DNA of 64,000 nt from contig NW_020312867.1 of the NCBI RefSeq assembly GCF_003265705.1, forward strand, positions 1,050,600 to 1,114,599. The letters run 5' to 3'. Source of the stretch: Callorhinus ursinus (taxonomy: Eukaryota > Chordata > Mammalia > Carnivora > Otariidae). The stretch's first letter is position 1. Every line of letters starts with the position of its first letter. The notes beneath the pieces are model-generated. The model was not told the DNA's origin. It was given only the letters and a program-made list of their open reading frames with translations, and did not search any database. A program made the position numbers and the translations under genes. Shown in pieces: positions 46,136 through 58,794 of this stretch.

Positions 46136-46159
46136 GATCTTATGTTGTGTGTTAATATT

Positions 46160-46440
46160 TGGGGGGAAACAGCAAAAAGGGAGAGACAGAATGAAGAGAG
46201 ACAAAGAGAAGTGGGAAAGGCACACAGAGACGGAGGGAGGAAAGGAAGGGGGGGCAGAGGAGGAGAGAGAGACACAGAGACAGAGGTGGAGGGAGGGTGT
46301 GGGGAGAGAGATACCAGCTCCCACGAGAGGTAGAGGAAGTGGCACCCAAGACGAAAAGGAGAGAGGAGGGAGACCAAAGGCAGAAACAAAACCACCAAAG
46401 GCAGGGCGGGGGACGCCCCCGAGGGAGAGAGGGCCACGTA
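46160..46440 (+). repeat. Purine-rich (polypurine/polypyrimidine) tract
   Basis: About 280 bases dominated by G and A on the plus strand (for example 'aggaggagagagagacacag', 'ggagagaggagggagaccaa'). On the PPP1R16B sense strand it is a C/T-rich block starting a few bases after the exon 4 donor. Confidence 0.85.
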
Positions 46441-46441
46441 C

Positions 46442-46623
<182 letters not shown>

Positions 46624-46689
46624 TCAGCTTCCGCAGGGCCCCGGCCCCGGTGGGGACACGCCAGCTTCCCCTTAGCAGGCCACGAGAAG

Positions 46690-46800
46690 GACAGTGGAGC
46701 CAAACTGTCTGAGTCTGAATCCAGCTGTATGACTTACATGCCGTGTGACCTTGGGCAAGCCACAAAGCCCTTCTGAGCCTCGGTTTCCCCATGAGTAAGT
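46690..46800 (+). mobile_element. MIR SINE fragment
   Basis: 'gtgtgaccttgggcaagcca' and 'tctgagcctcggtttcccca' are the MIR core. Confidence 0.8.
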
Positions 46801-48914
46801 TCTTAATATTCAAAGATACAAATATAAGTGAAACGTAAAAAGCATAAGGGGGAGGCAATAAGATGCTCTGCAAGTGTTGGTGAAATGAAAGGAAATTTTG
46901 AATGAGGCTTTAAAATCTTTTTTAATTCCTGAAGGCTTTCTTCAAACAAAATTGTATGGACGACTCTTAGAGAACGAATATGTTCAAGGAGGGCTGCTCG
47001 GGTTGGAGCAGGAGTGGGTGTCGGTGGGATGAGGGGGCTGTTGGGGGGAGTCCCTCTTCCCGGCAGTCGCCTCCAAGGTGTGGCCCTAGGTCACAGTCTG
47101 CTACCTCTGACTTGGGGACTCCTGACCCAGGAGCTCTGTTCTTAGGGAAGCCCCAAGGAACCAAGACTCCCCCCAGAGAACCCACCTCCACATCAGGGCT
47201 CTGGGGACCCCGATATAGCCCCTGAAAGGACACAGCCATGTCTGTGCTCCCGCCTGTGCACGCGTAGGTCAGTCCTGGTGAGAGGGAAGACTCCCTGCAG
47301 CTCCCCCAGAGAGACAGAGCTCTGACGGCCATTAGAGCCCTCACACTCCAGGGACAGAGAGAGAAAGACTCCAAGGGGACAGAGGGGTCTAAGCCCACAA
47401 GCAGAGAGAGGCGAGGACAGAGGAAGAAGACAGGGAGTCACTTTATAGACCAGGATGGAGAAGCCAGCAGGGGACGAAGCAGGGATCTGGGCTCAGTACT
47501 CCCCATCCAGGTAGGGGCTTGGCCCTCATGCAATGGGAGATGTTGCAGAGTCATATTCAGAGGAGCAACATAATCAGACTTATTTTTTTTTAAATCTTCC
47601 CTCTGGGTGCATGTGGAGAACAGACTGCATGTGAGCACTTTTGCGGGAGGAGAGGGACAGTGAGAATCTATGTTGAAATCATCCAGTTAAGAGATGATGG
47701 TGGCTGGGCCTACAGGAGTATCTCTGGGCATAGGGAGAAGTGACTGGATGTCAGCAAAAGGATCAGGGGCACCTTTGGGAACCCACAACCCTGGCTGTGG
47801 GGATGGGGTAGGGGGCCATTGTGCCTGACCCCTTCTCTAGCAGAGCCAGGGCTCAGCACCAGAAGGGCATGTGGGAAAGGAGCAGCTGTTTACACAGATG
47901 ATGCCAGAGATCCAGATTCCCTCTCTGCTCCACCCAGTCTGGGGCTGGCTGGGTCTGAGGGCATCTCTCCAGAAAGGCGGGGTACAGGTGACTCAAGAAG
48001 TGTGGAGCTGCCTCAGGTGGTTGAGAGAACCATGCAGTGGCACTGCACGGCCAGCAGAGGGCGCCAAAAACACTGGCGTGGGGCTGTGGGGACCCACAAG
48101 GGGCCCCAGGCTGTCTGTGGCAGGGAGGTGGGTCTGAGGAGCCCCTGTCCATAGGAGGAGCGGCCCATAGAGAACCCACCCTTAGGCTGCAGAAAACATG
48201 AGGATGGCGTGGCGGGGGAGCTCAGGTTGAAAGGAGAGGAGACGGTGCACCCAGAATTGCAGTCTCGTGAGAGGGATGCCCAGCCTTAAAGGCCCGGCCG
48301 GAGCAAGGGCTGGGTCTGGGGTACGCGCTGGGGTGCTTGGTGGTGGAGCGGGCAGGCCTCCTCCCCTACACTCCCCAAGGTGGGAAATGGCACCTGCAGT
48401 TGGATGACGCCTCCCGCCCCCTCCCTTCCCACATCGAATCTAGCACGGGGTGGGGATGCCGGTTCCTAAATCCCTGCCCCCAGCCCCACTGCACTGGTGA
48501 GGCTTCACGGTCTCTCCCTGTCTCTCCCCCTTCCCACAGCCTCCACCCGGAGAGCACCCTCATCAAACCATCAGTCTCAGTTTACAAACCCCGAAGGCTC
48601 CCTGTTGCCGAGAGGAGAAGAGCCACACTCCTTTGCCAGGCGTGTGAAGCTGCTTCCTAATGTGCTCCTTGGTCAGAAGGAGCGACAGTAAGGACAGCCC
48701 CTGGCGGTGGAAACAGCCTGTCGCTTCACCAGTAACCACTGTGAGTGCAGTGGAGGGCCACTGGGACCGCCTCGCTAACCTTTGGCCATGAACTGCCTCC
48801 TTCGCTCCTCAGAACAACATTCCGAGTGCTCCAGGGCCCGCATTCGGCTAGCGGCTACCGCCCTGCATGGGGCAGATGCACAGGACTGCCCACCATCCCA
48901 GAACATTCTACAGG

Positions 48915-49245
48915 ACGGTGCTGTCCCTGAGCCTCGGTTTCCTGAGCTGTAAAATGGGGTTGATAATATTTTCAAAGGGCTGTTGTGAGGATCAACCTAC
49001 ACTTCACAAAAGCAAAGTGACTCTGCACAGATGCGAACAATGTGACAGATTTTAATAATGATAGTGCCATCTCCTATTTATGCAGTGTCGGGAGATGCTT
49101 GAAGGGCTGTTATGTGTATTCATATAATCCTCACAACAGCCCCGTGTTGTTGTGTGTGCTTGTTATTCTGATTTCACAGATGCAGAAAATGAGGCGCAGA
49201 GAGCTTCAGTAAGTTGCCCCAGATCACACAGCTAGAATCCGTGGG
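48915..49245. mobile_element. Two MIR fragments in opposite orientation
   Basis: Plus copy at about 48920-49005 ('ctgagcctcggtttcctgag', 'gtaaaatggggttgataata'). Minus copy at about 49055-49245 ('cagatgcagaaaatgaggcg', 'ccccagatcacacagctaga'). Confidence 0.75.
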
Positions 49246-50486
49246 TGCGGGACGCCCTGTGGACAGGAAAAGCAGCCAAAAGGACACATGGGAAGCCACT
49301 GGGCTGATGGCCAGGGGTGGGGCTTGTTCCTGGGGCTCCCGGGTGGGGGCAGCGGCCAGCTGTCGTCCATCCCTTCCTGCCCTCCTGGGGACAGGAAGAG
49401 GCTCTCACCAGCTTGGGGGTCTGGCAGCCTGGCCTCCCGCCCTCCAGGTTGCCGACAAGTCCTCCTGCTCAGACACTTGGGCCAAGGCACAGGGAGGCTT
49501 CCGTGTGTTCATTAAGTCAGCATGCACATATTGAGCACCCGCTCTATGCCAGCATGGGGAAAGACGCTAGGACATATCAATGAGCAAGAGACATGGGCTC
49601 TGCCCTCATGAAGCTGAGTCTGGGCAGAGGGAGGCCAACATCAAATGCTCAGGCTAATGGCTCAAATGGCCACCAAGGGCGTGCTCAGAAGGTAAGGATC
49701 CTATAGCACAGCACAGCTCTTGGGCCCTTGCCACCCACTGGGGCTAACCAGGGCACATGCCCACACGCTGTGAGAAATGCGGTGGGGAGGAGCCAGCGTG
49801 TGGAAGGATCAGAAAAGCCACGTGGCTGGAGCCTGGAGAGCCGGGAAGCAGGGAGGGCTGGCCAGGGGCCAGGCCTCCAGGAGCCTTGTGGGAAGACACA
49901 GAGTGCTTTGAGTAACATGAGACTTTGACCTGGGCATCCCTGAGGCCACTGCGTGAAGGATGAAACAGGGCAGGGCAAGTGAATCTGGGGACCAGCTAGG
50001 GAGGCTAGGCCATCGCACTGCCCTAGAAAGGGTGTGTGCTGTGACCGATCCCAGTTCAAGGCCACAGATCAGGGCGTGTGAGCCCGGGCAGGTCACATGG
50101 CCTCCCTGTCAATCCCTTCTCACCGGGGTGGAGGGATGCCTTGGTGGGTGTGAATAAACATGCTTCATAAACTTCAGGCTCAAAACAAACTCGCTTTGTT
50201 TGTCAAGCCTCTTGCTGGGCAGTGAGGATGTAGTGGACAAAGGTTCGCTGTCCCTGGAGGTCGTGTGCGCACACGTGCATGTGCGCACGGGGGCTCCGTG
50301 GGCGTGTTTGTGACAGACACATGTCTCTTCCCCAAGTAGAGAAGAGCCTTTCAGATGAGGCCACTGAGGCTTCCCTTCCCTCCTTCCCTCCTCCCTGAGG
50401 GTTCTGGGCAGGAAAAAGCAGGGAGGTGGGGGTCACGCTTCACGTGGCGGGCAGGGATCCAGGGACCCCAGCGAGCCTGGCCTTAC

Positions 50487-50557
50487 CTGGTGCAGGGCTG
50501 TGAGTCCATCCTCATTGCACAAATCAGGGCTGACCTTGCTCTTCAGGAAGTAGCGTA
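50487..50557 (-). CDS. PPP1R16B: PPP1R16B exon 3 (residues 84-107), first exon in the window
   Basis: A 71-base exon between acceptor 'ctcctctgttgcag' and donor CAG|GTAAGG. Its first two bases complete V84 (split GTN codon), then RYFLKSKVSPDLCNEDGLTA and LHQ. NEDGLTALHQ is the start of an ankyrin repeat, the rest of which continues in exon 4. About 83 residues, with the start codon and the KVSF-type PP1-docking motif, are encoded upstream beyond 64000; this annotation is therefore a 5'-partial gene. Exon numbers are inferred from the 11-exon human gene. Confidence 0.96.
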
Positions 50558-51239
50558 CTGCAACAGAGGAGACAGGAGTGAGCATCCCGTCGTGCACCGG
50601 GTGTGTGGCGATGCGAGGGCCCGGGGAAGACCCCCGTTCCCCCAGGTCCTGATGCTAACCATCCGTTGATTCTTCACAACAGGCATGGGAGGACGAGGAA
50701 GCTGCTGTGGGGAAACTAGGAGTGAGTCGGGAAGGGTGGGGAGAAGACCACCCGTTCCACAGGACAAATACCCCCAGGTCAGCACCCCCAGCAGGTGCCA
50801 GGGAAAAGACGAGGTCCCAGGCGCAGTAAGGGATGGACGCGGGCCCTCAGCTCCATCCTCCTCAGCCCCAGTTCCTGGTGCCACAGCCCTGTGGCATCCT
50901 TGGCCTGAGTGTGAACTGAGGTCCGAGCGAAGGGGAGTTTGAGGCCTCCGCCAGGCTTCTGGCAAGAGGTGAGGTCTCCAGCAGGCTGTGGGTTAGGAGT
51001 GGCAGGAGTCTGCAGAGGGTATGATCAGAGTCTCTGGAGCCGCCCTCTCCCCTGTGGAACCACTTGCACATCTGGCTATTATTATAGCTTTTGGAACTTA
51101 AATTCATAAAAATTCAAAAGTCACGTCCTCAGTTGCTCTGGCCACACTTCAACTGCTCAATAGCCACGTGTGGCTACCATATTAGAAAGTGCAGAAAGTT
51201 CTATGGGACAGCGCTGGTTTGGGCTATCATAAATGGAAA

Positions 51240-51870
51240 TTAGCCCCACAGCCCACTGTTAAAGGCCGTCCATGGTTCCCCACTGCTCTGGGAACAAGGT
51301 CCAAAAACCTTACGAAGACATACAAGGTCCACGTGATGAGATCCCTCCTGAAGGCCTCCATTTTGCACAATCCAGGGGGCACCGTTCACACTGCCGTCTA
51401 CAAGACCGGCACCTCCTAGGGCAGTGCAGTGCGCTACTTGCTCAGTGGTACACAGCGCTCCTCCCTCCCTCCCTACCTCTCCAGTCTCATTTTTAAAACT
51501 CCACACATCTTCCACAATGGTCTTTCATCAGGTACAGAGTCACCTTACATCCTCTGGCCTCTGAGCTTTTGCATAGCCTGTTCCCACTGCCTGGAAGCAT
51601 CAATCATCTATCCATGTGTCCATTCAACCATCCACCCATCTACCAGCCAGCCAGCCCCATTCAGGAATCCACCCCTAACACACACGCATGCCATGTACAT
51701 GCACGCACACGCACACACCCCCATCTGCCTCACTCCTCAACCTTTAGGTCTCAGCTGAAACTCCCCAGATGAGGGCACCCACAGTTCCTATACATCTCAT
51801 TTATAGCCTTTCACAATGATAATTACATACCTATTTGGGTAATTAGGGGCTTTGGGTCTGTCTGTGGTAG
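51240..51870 (+). mobile_element. LINE-2 3' part
   Basis: 'ccgtccatggttccccactg', 'gctctgggaacaaggtccaa', 'ctggcctctgagcttttgca' and 'aggtctcagctgaaactccc' appear in L2 order. A CA-rich simple patch (51670-51720) interrupts it. Confidence 0.65.
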
Positions 51871-52277
51871 GACACTAAGCCCCAAGGGGGGCAGGACAGT
51901 GACCTGGCACTGTCCTTTCCCTAAGGCCTTGCACACGGTAAGTCCTCAGCCACTCTTCCTGGACCCTGACCTCATCAGCAGCCTCTCCAGCTCTAAGCAA
52001 ATCAGACCACCCTGCCCATCCTGTGACAGCACCTGTCATATTCGGCGCTGCTTGCAGGCCCCTCCCAGATGCCCTGGTAGCTGGTCGCCGCCTCAGGGCT
52101 GGGTAAGATTTATGGCAAGGCCACTGATCACCGAGGCTCAGCCTGCCCATCCGCAGGCCAGGGGGAATGCCCTGGGCTGGGCAGGTAGCCTTTGGGAGAG
52201 TAGAAGTGGCCACTGTGTTCCTGTGTAGGAGGGGTTTGGGCAAGGTTCTGCTCACATGAGACAAGGGTTCAAATCCC

Positions 52278-52295
52278 GGGGGGGGGGGGGGGGGG
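52278..52295 (+). repeat. Poly(G) tract, 18 bases
   Basis: Uninterrupted G-run on the plus strand, followed by 'agggtgg'. Confidence 0.9.
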
Positions 52296-53094
52296 AGGGT
52301 GGACCAGGCTCCCTGTCCCAGAAGACACTCCTTGAGGGAGAAATTACACACCAGCTGCCAAAAGCGTTTGTGTGCAGTAATTATCAGGGTGTTCTCCGTG
52401 CTGCCTGGGAGCCCCAGATGTGGAATTACTCCCATGGCAGGCAGTTATCTTCAGCCCAAAGGTGCGACAAATCACCCCCATCTCTACAGAGTACCCGTCG
52501 TATGTAGGAGCCAAGGCCCCCTTGTGAGTGCGCTCTGCTCCAGCAGGGAGCCTGGCCCCGGACACCTCACCGGAGCCGAGACCCCACTGCCCGCACTCAG
52601 GGCACGACCAGGCCTTCCTGCCTCCAGGTCCACAAGGAAAATGATTCCTCCATCCATCGTGTCTTCTGTTAGAAGTCCTCTGCACCCAGGTCCACGCAGA
52701 CTGCCTTCTCTCCTGGGTCTCCATCTGTAATTACTCCCCCCGTGGAGGAGACGGAGGGTCCGGGTCACACACAACCAAGCAGAGCAGGTGGGACGCTCAG
52801 ACTCCGAAGGCCAGACTGTGGGCCCCAGGGCTGCTCGGCGCTGCCCCTGAGGCCGGAGCAGGAAGCAGGGCTGCAGGGGCCCTGACGGCCGGCGTGGGGA
52901 GGAGGGGGATAGCAGTGGCCTCTGCTTCGGCAAGCTTCGGAGCCCCCGGGGCCCCGGCCGGGCCTCCTCCTGCAGACAGACGGGCTCAGGGATCTACACG
53001 CTGGACAGAAGAAACACCGCAGGTCCCGGGGCGGCACCGAAGGGTCTTTCGGGGCCATGTGAAATGTGAGCTTGCCTCCTCCCGCTTCCTGTTT

Positions 53095-53560
53095 AAAACG
53101 CTGTCGTGGCTCCACCTTGCTCCTAGAATGAAGTTCACAGTCCTTTCGTGGGGCTGGCCCACTACGGTACATGGGCCGAATCTGGCAGGTAACCTGTGCC
53201 TGTAGATCACGTTGTTCACTGCAACATACCCACGTTCATTTGTTTACATGTAGCCTGAAACTGCTTTCACCCAACAGCAGAGACTTTATGACCCACACAA
53301 CCTAAAATATTTACTATCTGGCCCTTTACAGGAAAGGTTTGCAGACCCTGGTCTTCAAGGCCCTGAGTGGTGGGGTCCGACCTACAGGGTGGCCACCTTG
53401 CCCCATTCCAAGGATGTGTTGCTCTCATCATAGTCTGTGTGAATGGCTTGCCTTGGAGTTGTGCAGTGTGCAGCTTGTTCAGCTGTACCTGGCAGTCGCA
53501 TCTCCGTACCTCTCCAGGCTCATCCCTTGCTCTCCAAGCACCTTGCACAATGGAGGAAGC
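53095..53560 (+). mobile_element. LINE-2 fragment split by a hAT-like element
   Basis: L2 pieces at about 53095-53160 ('agaatgaagttcacagtcct') and 53355-53460 ('tcaaggccctgagtggtggg') flank a non-autonomous DNA element at about 53163-53350 ('gggccgaatctggcaggtaa' ... 'tatctggccctttacaggaa'). The L2 consensus is contiguous across the break. Confidence 0.6.
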
Positions 53561-53764
53561 TGGCTTGGGGGTGTCTCAGGAGTCAGCTAGGACTCAGGGA
53601 GCACAAACACAAGTGGGGCATGCTCTCCCTCTAGCCAGCCGTGTCCACACATGGTTGCCCACACTTAGGTCAGCTCCCCACTCCCCCAGCCCCAGCTCCC
53701 AGGCTCGGCTACCAGTTTGTCAGCAGGAGCCATCTGTTCTTGCATATTTGTTCAGCTAGAGCTA

Positions 53765-53890
53765 TAAGCGAGTTACTCCTCCTCTCTGAGCCTCAGTGTC
53801 CTCATCTGTAAAATGGGGATCATAGCCATGGCTCCTTTGTGGGGTTGCCCTGAGGATTAGGTAAGAAAATACCTGAAAGCTACTACCATC
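53765..53890 (+). mobile_element. MIR SINE fragment
   Basis: 'tctctgagcctcagtgtcct', 'catctgtaaaatggggatca', 'ccctgaggattaggtaagaa': well-preserved MIR core. Confidence 0.85.
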
Positions 53891-54769
53891 ATTTATTTTT
53901 TTTAAATACAAATGAAAAACAGCCACTAAGCTCCTGCCTGGTCCGGCCAGGTGCTGGGCACCGGGGATGTAACCATCGACACCTTGCGTTTCCAAGAGCA
54001 CTTGCCTTGGCTGCAAAGGACAGAGCCATCTCTCTCTAGAGAGCCCCGAGCACCTGCTGGTTCGAAAACCACACTGCGGTGGTGCCCACTGCCCCCCATG
54101 CAAGCAAGGTCCCACTAAGACGGCAGGAGGTGGCTCCCACCCTCCTCTCCTACATTCCCGCGGCTGGCACCAACCCTGTCCCTCCGCCCACACCTCCCTG
54201 GCAATCTGGCTGGAATCTGGGCCAAGCAGGGCCATCTGCTCCCCACCATCTCCAGCTGTAGCGAGTGAGGCTGAACCGACCCATCTCGGCAGGAAGCGGG
54301 TGGAGGCTGCCTCTGCAGGGAGAAATCACTGCTGATAAGCTTGTGGGGTATGGGTTTTCTTTTGTCACCTGACCCCCTGTACCCCGCAGAGCAGACAGCC
54401 CGACCTCCAGCCGGTCAGTGACACGCCACCACAAGTGTGGTTCCTGCTCCAGGCCCGCGACCGCCAGAGGTGTCTGCCCAGTGGAGGTGGACCTCGGGCA
54501 GTCCACGCCAGCCGGGGGCGCTCCAGGGCCAAGCTGCTGCCATCTGGCCATGTGACTTGCACAATCACGTTGGTGGGGTACCCTCCTCCCTCCCCATCTC
54601 ACCTCCTTTTCCACCCAGCACCCAGCAACGAGGCCCACCTTTCCACCGCCTCCGAGGTGCTGCGTGATCTAACCTCTGCCCCTCCCTGAATCCCTCGGTG
54701 ACTGGGTCAGTCACGCTGTCTTCCTTCATTTCCCAAGTCAAGATGAAACAAAACAAAAGCTGGGCTCCT

Positions 54770-55080
54770 CCAGACTTTACACACACAGTTCCCTGTGCCT
54801 GGAGCCCTCGTTCTTCTCATTCTCGGGCCAGCAAACTCCTCTTCAAACTTCAGATTCCAGCTGAAATGTCGCCTCCTCTGAGAGGCCGACCCTGATCACC
54901 CCGATCTCAGTCGAGTTGCCTGGGTTGCTCTCTCCCATAAGTACCTTGCATTTCTGCATTTCAGCTTCACAGTAGCACCTCTCCCAATTTGTAACTACAG
55001 GGTGATTAGTTAGTAGATAGTAATTATATCATTCTTTGTTTAGTTTTTTGGGCTCCACGAAGGAGCCTGGCTCCTAGCAG
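54770..55080 (+). mobile_element. LINE-2 3' end
   Basis: 'gattccagctgaaatgtcgc', 'ctcctctgagaggccgaccc', 'tttgggctccacgaaggagc' follow the L2 3' consensus. Confidence 0.8.
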
Positions 55081-55689
55081 GGGCCCCAGGATTATCTATT
55101 GTAGCAAGAGCACCTGAAATCTACTCTCTCAGCAAATTTCTAGCTCTCAGTATAGTAGTATTATTAACTATAGTCACCGTGCTGTGTACCTTAGAGCCTA
55201 TATAACTACCACTTTGACCTCTTTGACCAACATCTCAGAAAAAAAAGGTAACTATATAAGAAGATGGGTATGTTAATTAGCTTAACTGTATTCATCATTT
55301 CTACACATACATATAAACATCCTGTTATACACCTTAAATATACACAATTTTTATTAAAAAATAAAAATGAACAAAAGCAATATCTATTGTGTGAATGAAC
55401 GAAGGAAGCGAGGGAGGAGGGCAAGAATGCTCTGGGGCCCCACAGAGCTGCCTGCTCCTGGGGCCACTGGACTGTGGGGACATATGCAGAGCACTGCAGA
55501 CACACCACAAGGCACGTGACTCATGAACTGAGAAGCAACAATATGGGTTTTGTACAGAAATGAAGCAGCAAATGTCTGTCCCTAAGCCTCTACAGGCAAC
55601 GCAGGAAGATCAGGCAGCTGATTGTAGCAGTCCTTCGGCCCATTGCCGGGGCCGGGATCCCAGACCTGACGCCCCTGGGTGTTCTTTGT

Positions 55690-56215
55690 GCAGTCCGGTA
55701 CTAATGGTGCTCGGCGCTGTGTTAAGCCCTCTGTCTGTCCATCCATCAGTCCTCCCGATCCAGTATGAGGATCAATGACCTGCTATTATTACCTGCCTGC
55801 TGCCTGCTATTACTGCCCCAATCCACAGACGGGAAAACTGAGGCTCAGGCTTGAACCAATGAAATGACTTGCCCAAGGGCACATGTCTGGGAATGGCAGA
55901 GCTTGGATTTCTAACCCCGGCTTGCTGCCTCCAAAGGCTGAACACTCAACCAGTTGGCTAGAATGGCGCCCAAGGGCCGGGAAAGGGAACGTGGGCAGCC
56001 AAAAGATGAGGAGGGTGAATGCAGAAGAGAGCCACAGAGATGACAAAGAGCTAGAACGGTCAAGATCATCACCGATAGTTCAGTGTTCAGTACTCAATAA
56101 TAACGACAGTGATCTAATCGTCACCACAGCGACCTTGTTAGTGCAGTTTGCAGATGAGGATGTGGAGGCACAGAGGTTAACACTTAGCCTCAGGGCCTGT
56201 GGCAAATGAGCGGAA
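55690..56215 (-). mobile_element. MIR fragments (two)
   Basis: About 55690-55950: 'gacgggaaaactgaggctca', 'gacttgcccaagggcacatg'. About 56090-56215: 'gcagatgaggatgtggaggc'. Both inverted. Confidence 0.7.
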
Positions 56216-57029
56216 GCTCTGGGGCCCACACAGCAGCTGGAGCACCAACGCTTTTGTCTGTCTTCCTGCTGCACCTCCATTCTAAGTAGACCCCGCCCTA
56301 CTCAATTCCAGGCACCCTGCTGGCGCCACCAGCTGCCGCCCCCACCCACGGGGCTGCTCCCCGCCCACGGAAAACCCTGCCCGCCTCCATCCCACTTCCT
56401 CCTCTTCCTCAGGTGCCAGGTCGGCCTTGCCTAGAGTCTCACAGGGTCCAGCAGGTATAGCCTGGTCAAACCAGTTCCTCCGCCTGCCCTTCAGCTTTAC
56501 CCCTCCCCAGGGTGCTCTCGGGGGTTCCAGGGGGCCCAGCATGCTGCTCAGACAACGCCAGAAGGACCAGGGCTCTCAGAAGGGTTGTCCTGGGTCCTCA
56601 TTGCAGGGCACCTCCAAAATCACTCCATGGAGCAATTTCAACCTTTCCACCTACCACTGCTCCTCCCTGGAGCAGAAACAGCCTGAAATAGCTGCTTCCA
56701 GGGAAGCCCAGCCGCCTGGGGCTGGGGGTGCAGACTCAGGCGAGTTTGATGGTGACTTCTCCAGCGGCTGGTGCAGCCCGGCCCACTGCCAGGCGCTTCA
56801 GCCCAGAATCCCGGGCGATGACTCAGCCGTGGTGGGGGGTGGGCGAGGGGGACCCAGGCTTCCCTCAAAGTCACATCCCCAGGCGCAGACCCCGGGAGCC
56901 AGGCCTCTCTCTTCCCGGGGGAGCCTCCCTCCAGGGCCCATCTGGAGAAAAAGGGTCAGACAAATGACAGCGTTGGCAAGGAAGAAGGGACCTCGGAGCC
57001 CGAGTGCAAGGCGGTGGGCATGTGAAACG

Positions 57030-57640
57030 GAGCAGCTGCTGTGGAAAAGTCTGGCGGCAGCTCAAAAAGTAAATGTCGAGTTAGCATGTGACCCAGTGAT
57101 TTGGATCCTAGGTACGTACCCAAGAGGAATAAACACAAATGTCCGCACAAAAACTTGTACACAAATGTTTATAGTAGCGTTATTTACAGTGACCCTTAAG
57201 TGGAAACACCCAGGTGCCCATCCATGGTTGAGTAAATAAATAAAATGTGGTTTGGTCATACGATGGAATATTATGCAGCCATAAAAAAAGAACGAAATGC
57301 TGACACACACTAACTATGGATGACCCTTGAAAACATCACACTAAGGGAAAGAAGCCAGACACAAAAGCCCACATATCGTACGATTCCATTTATATGAAAT
57401 TTCCAGAATAAAGCAAATCCATAAAGATAGAAAGTGATTCGTGGTTGCCAGGAGCTGAGGGGAAGGAGCCCTGGGGTGTGACAGCTAATGGGTACAGGGG
57501 TTCATTCGGGGTGATAAAAATTTTCTGAAACTAGATAGTGCTAATGGTTGTACAACCTTATGAATATACTAAAGACCCAAACAGCACACTTTAAAAAGGT
57601 AAATTTTGCGGTGTGTGAGTGGTATCTCAATTAAAAAAAA
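57030..57640 (+). mobile_element. Ancient L1 3' end
   Basis: 'tatgcagccataaaaaaaga', 'acgattccatttatatgaaa', 'ttcgtggttgccaggagctg' and 'gttgtacaaccttatgaata', ending in 'gtatctcaattaaaaaaaaa', follow the terminal L1 order in plus orientation. Confidence 0.85.
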
Positions 57641-57839
57641 AGAGGAAGGGGATCCAAGGTGGCCTTGAGCATCCTGCTGAGAGCTCTTTCCCCTGCCAGC
57701 CCGGGGATTCTGTGAGGTCAGCACAGGATCTGCCCCATTCACTACTGTACCCATAGAGCCTAGGACAGCGGCCAGTACGCAGTAGGTGTTCAATTCTTAC
57801 TTAATATACGGGGAAGTAAGAAGGAGACCGCTGGTCACC

Positions 57840-58230
57840 TGGTTCCTTCGGGGCCCTGCATGATCTGGCCTCTGTCCACTTCTCCCAGCATCTTCCCTCT
57901 CAACCACCACAGACCCTTTTCCAGGACCACCATGCACCCCCCTCTCTCTTAAATCTCCAGGCCTTCTCATGGGCTATCCCTCTGCCTGACTTTCTCTGCC
58001 TTCACTTGGCCTGGTTAATTCTTAACCGGGTCTTGGGTTAAATGTCTCAGGTTAAATGTCACTTCCTCTGTGAAGTCGGCTCCCAGCCTGGGTGAGGTAC
58101 CCTTCCTATGCACTTTTCTGTTCCCTCTCCAAAACACTTAATACTGTAATGTATTTGTGTATGGATTTGTCTGTGTCTTTACTAGACTATAAGCTCTGGA
58201 AGGGTGGGAGAGTAGGAACCATAAATTTTT
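57840..58230 (+). mobile_element. LINE-2 3' part
   Basis: 'ggccctgcatgatctggcct', 'aaatgtcacttcctctgtga', 'ctagactataagctctggaa' in order. A further L2-like scrap ('tccagcacctagagtaagag') lies near 58730-58770. Confidence 0.8.
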
Positions 58231-58794
58231 TAGCTACTATGACATGGTTTGAGCCCCTGGTCAATATCTGATGACTGCAGCTATAAACAGAGTCTACCTA
58301 GTCTCTACCCAAGCCTCAGAACTGGCCAGAGCATCCTCTCTTGGGTCGTTCTATGCTTCTCCCTCTGGACAACAAGGCTCCCGGACCAGGCGACAGACAT
58401 TTCCATCTCAGAGAGAATCTTCATCCCTTGACTTATACAAAGAGGCCAGTTTCTCTCTTAGCATTCTCCAATACCTTCAAAACTATGAAGACAAGGTGGC
58501 CAAGGGCATGCCAGGCATGGAGCTAGAACCTTCTCCTTTCAGGAACCTCCATGCCCAGGACACATGGTCGTGCTGGATAGGAGTTGTTGACAGGACTAAC
58601 ATCAGCTACCCAGATGCCTCTGCATATGTGTAACTTACATCTGGTATTAGATGTGTGAAGGAAAAGTGATTACAGACCCTTTAAAAGGCAAACTCTATGC
58701 AGGCAAATCTTGTCTGTCTTCTTATCTGGAGTATCCAGCACCTAGAGTAAGAGCTCAACAAATATTTGTTGAGAGACTAAACAAATAGAAGATT

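Noticed and set aside
56427..57239. Plus-strand frame of 270 codons in PPP1R16B intron 2
   Set aside because: Its C-terminal part is L1 ORF2 debris (VIWILGTYPRGI, then THVR-like text), and the upstream part has no recognisable domain; a chance fusion.
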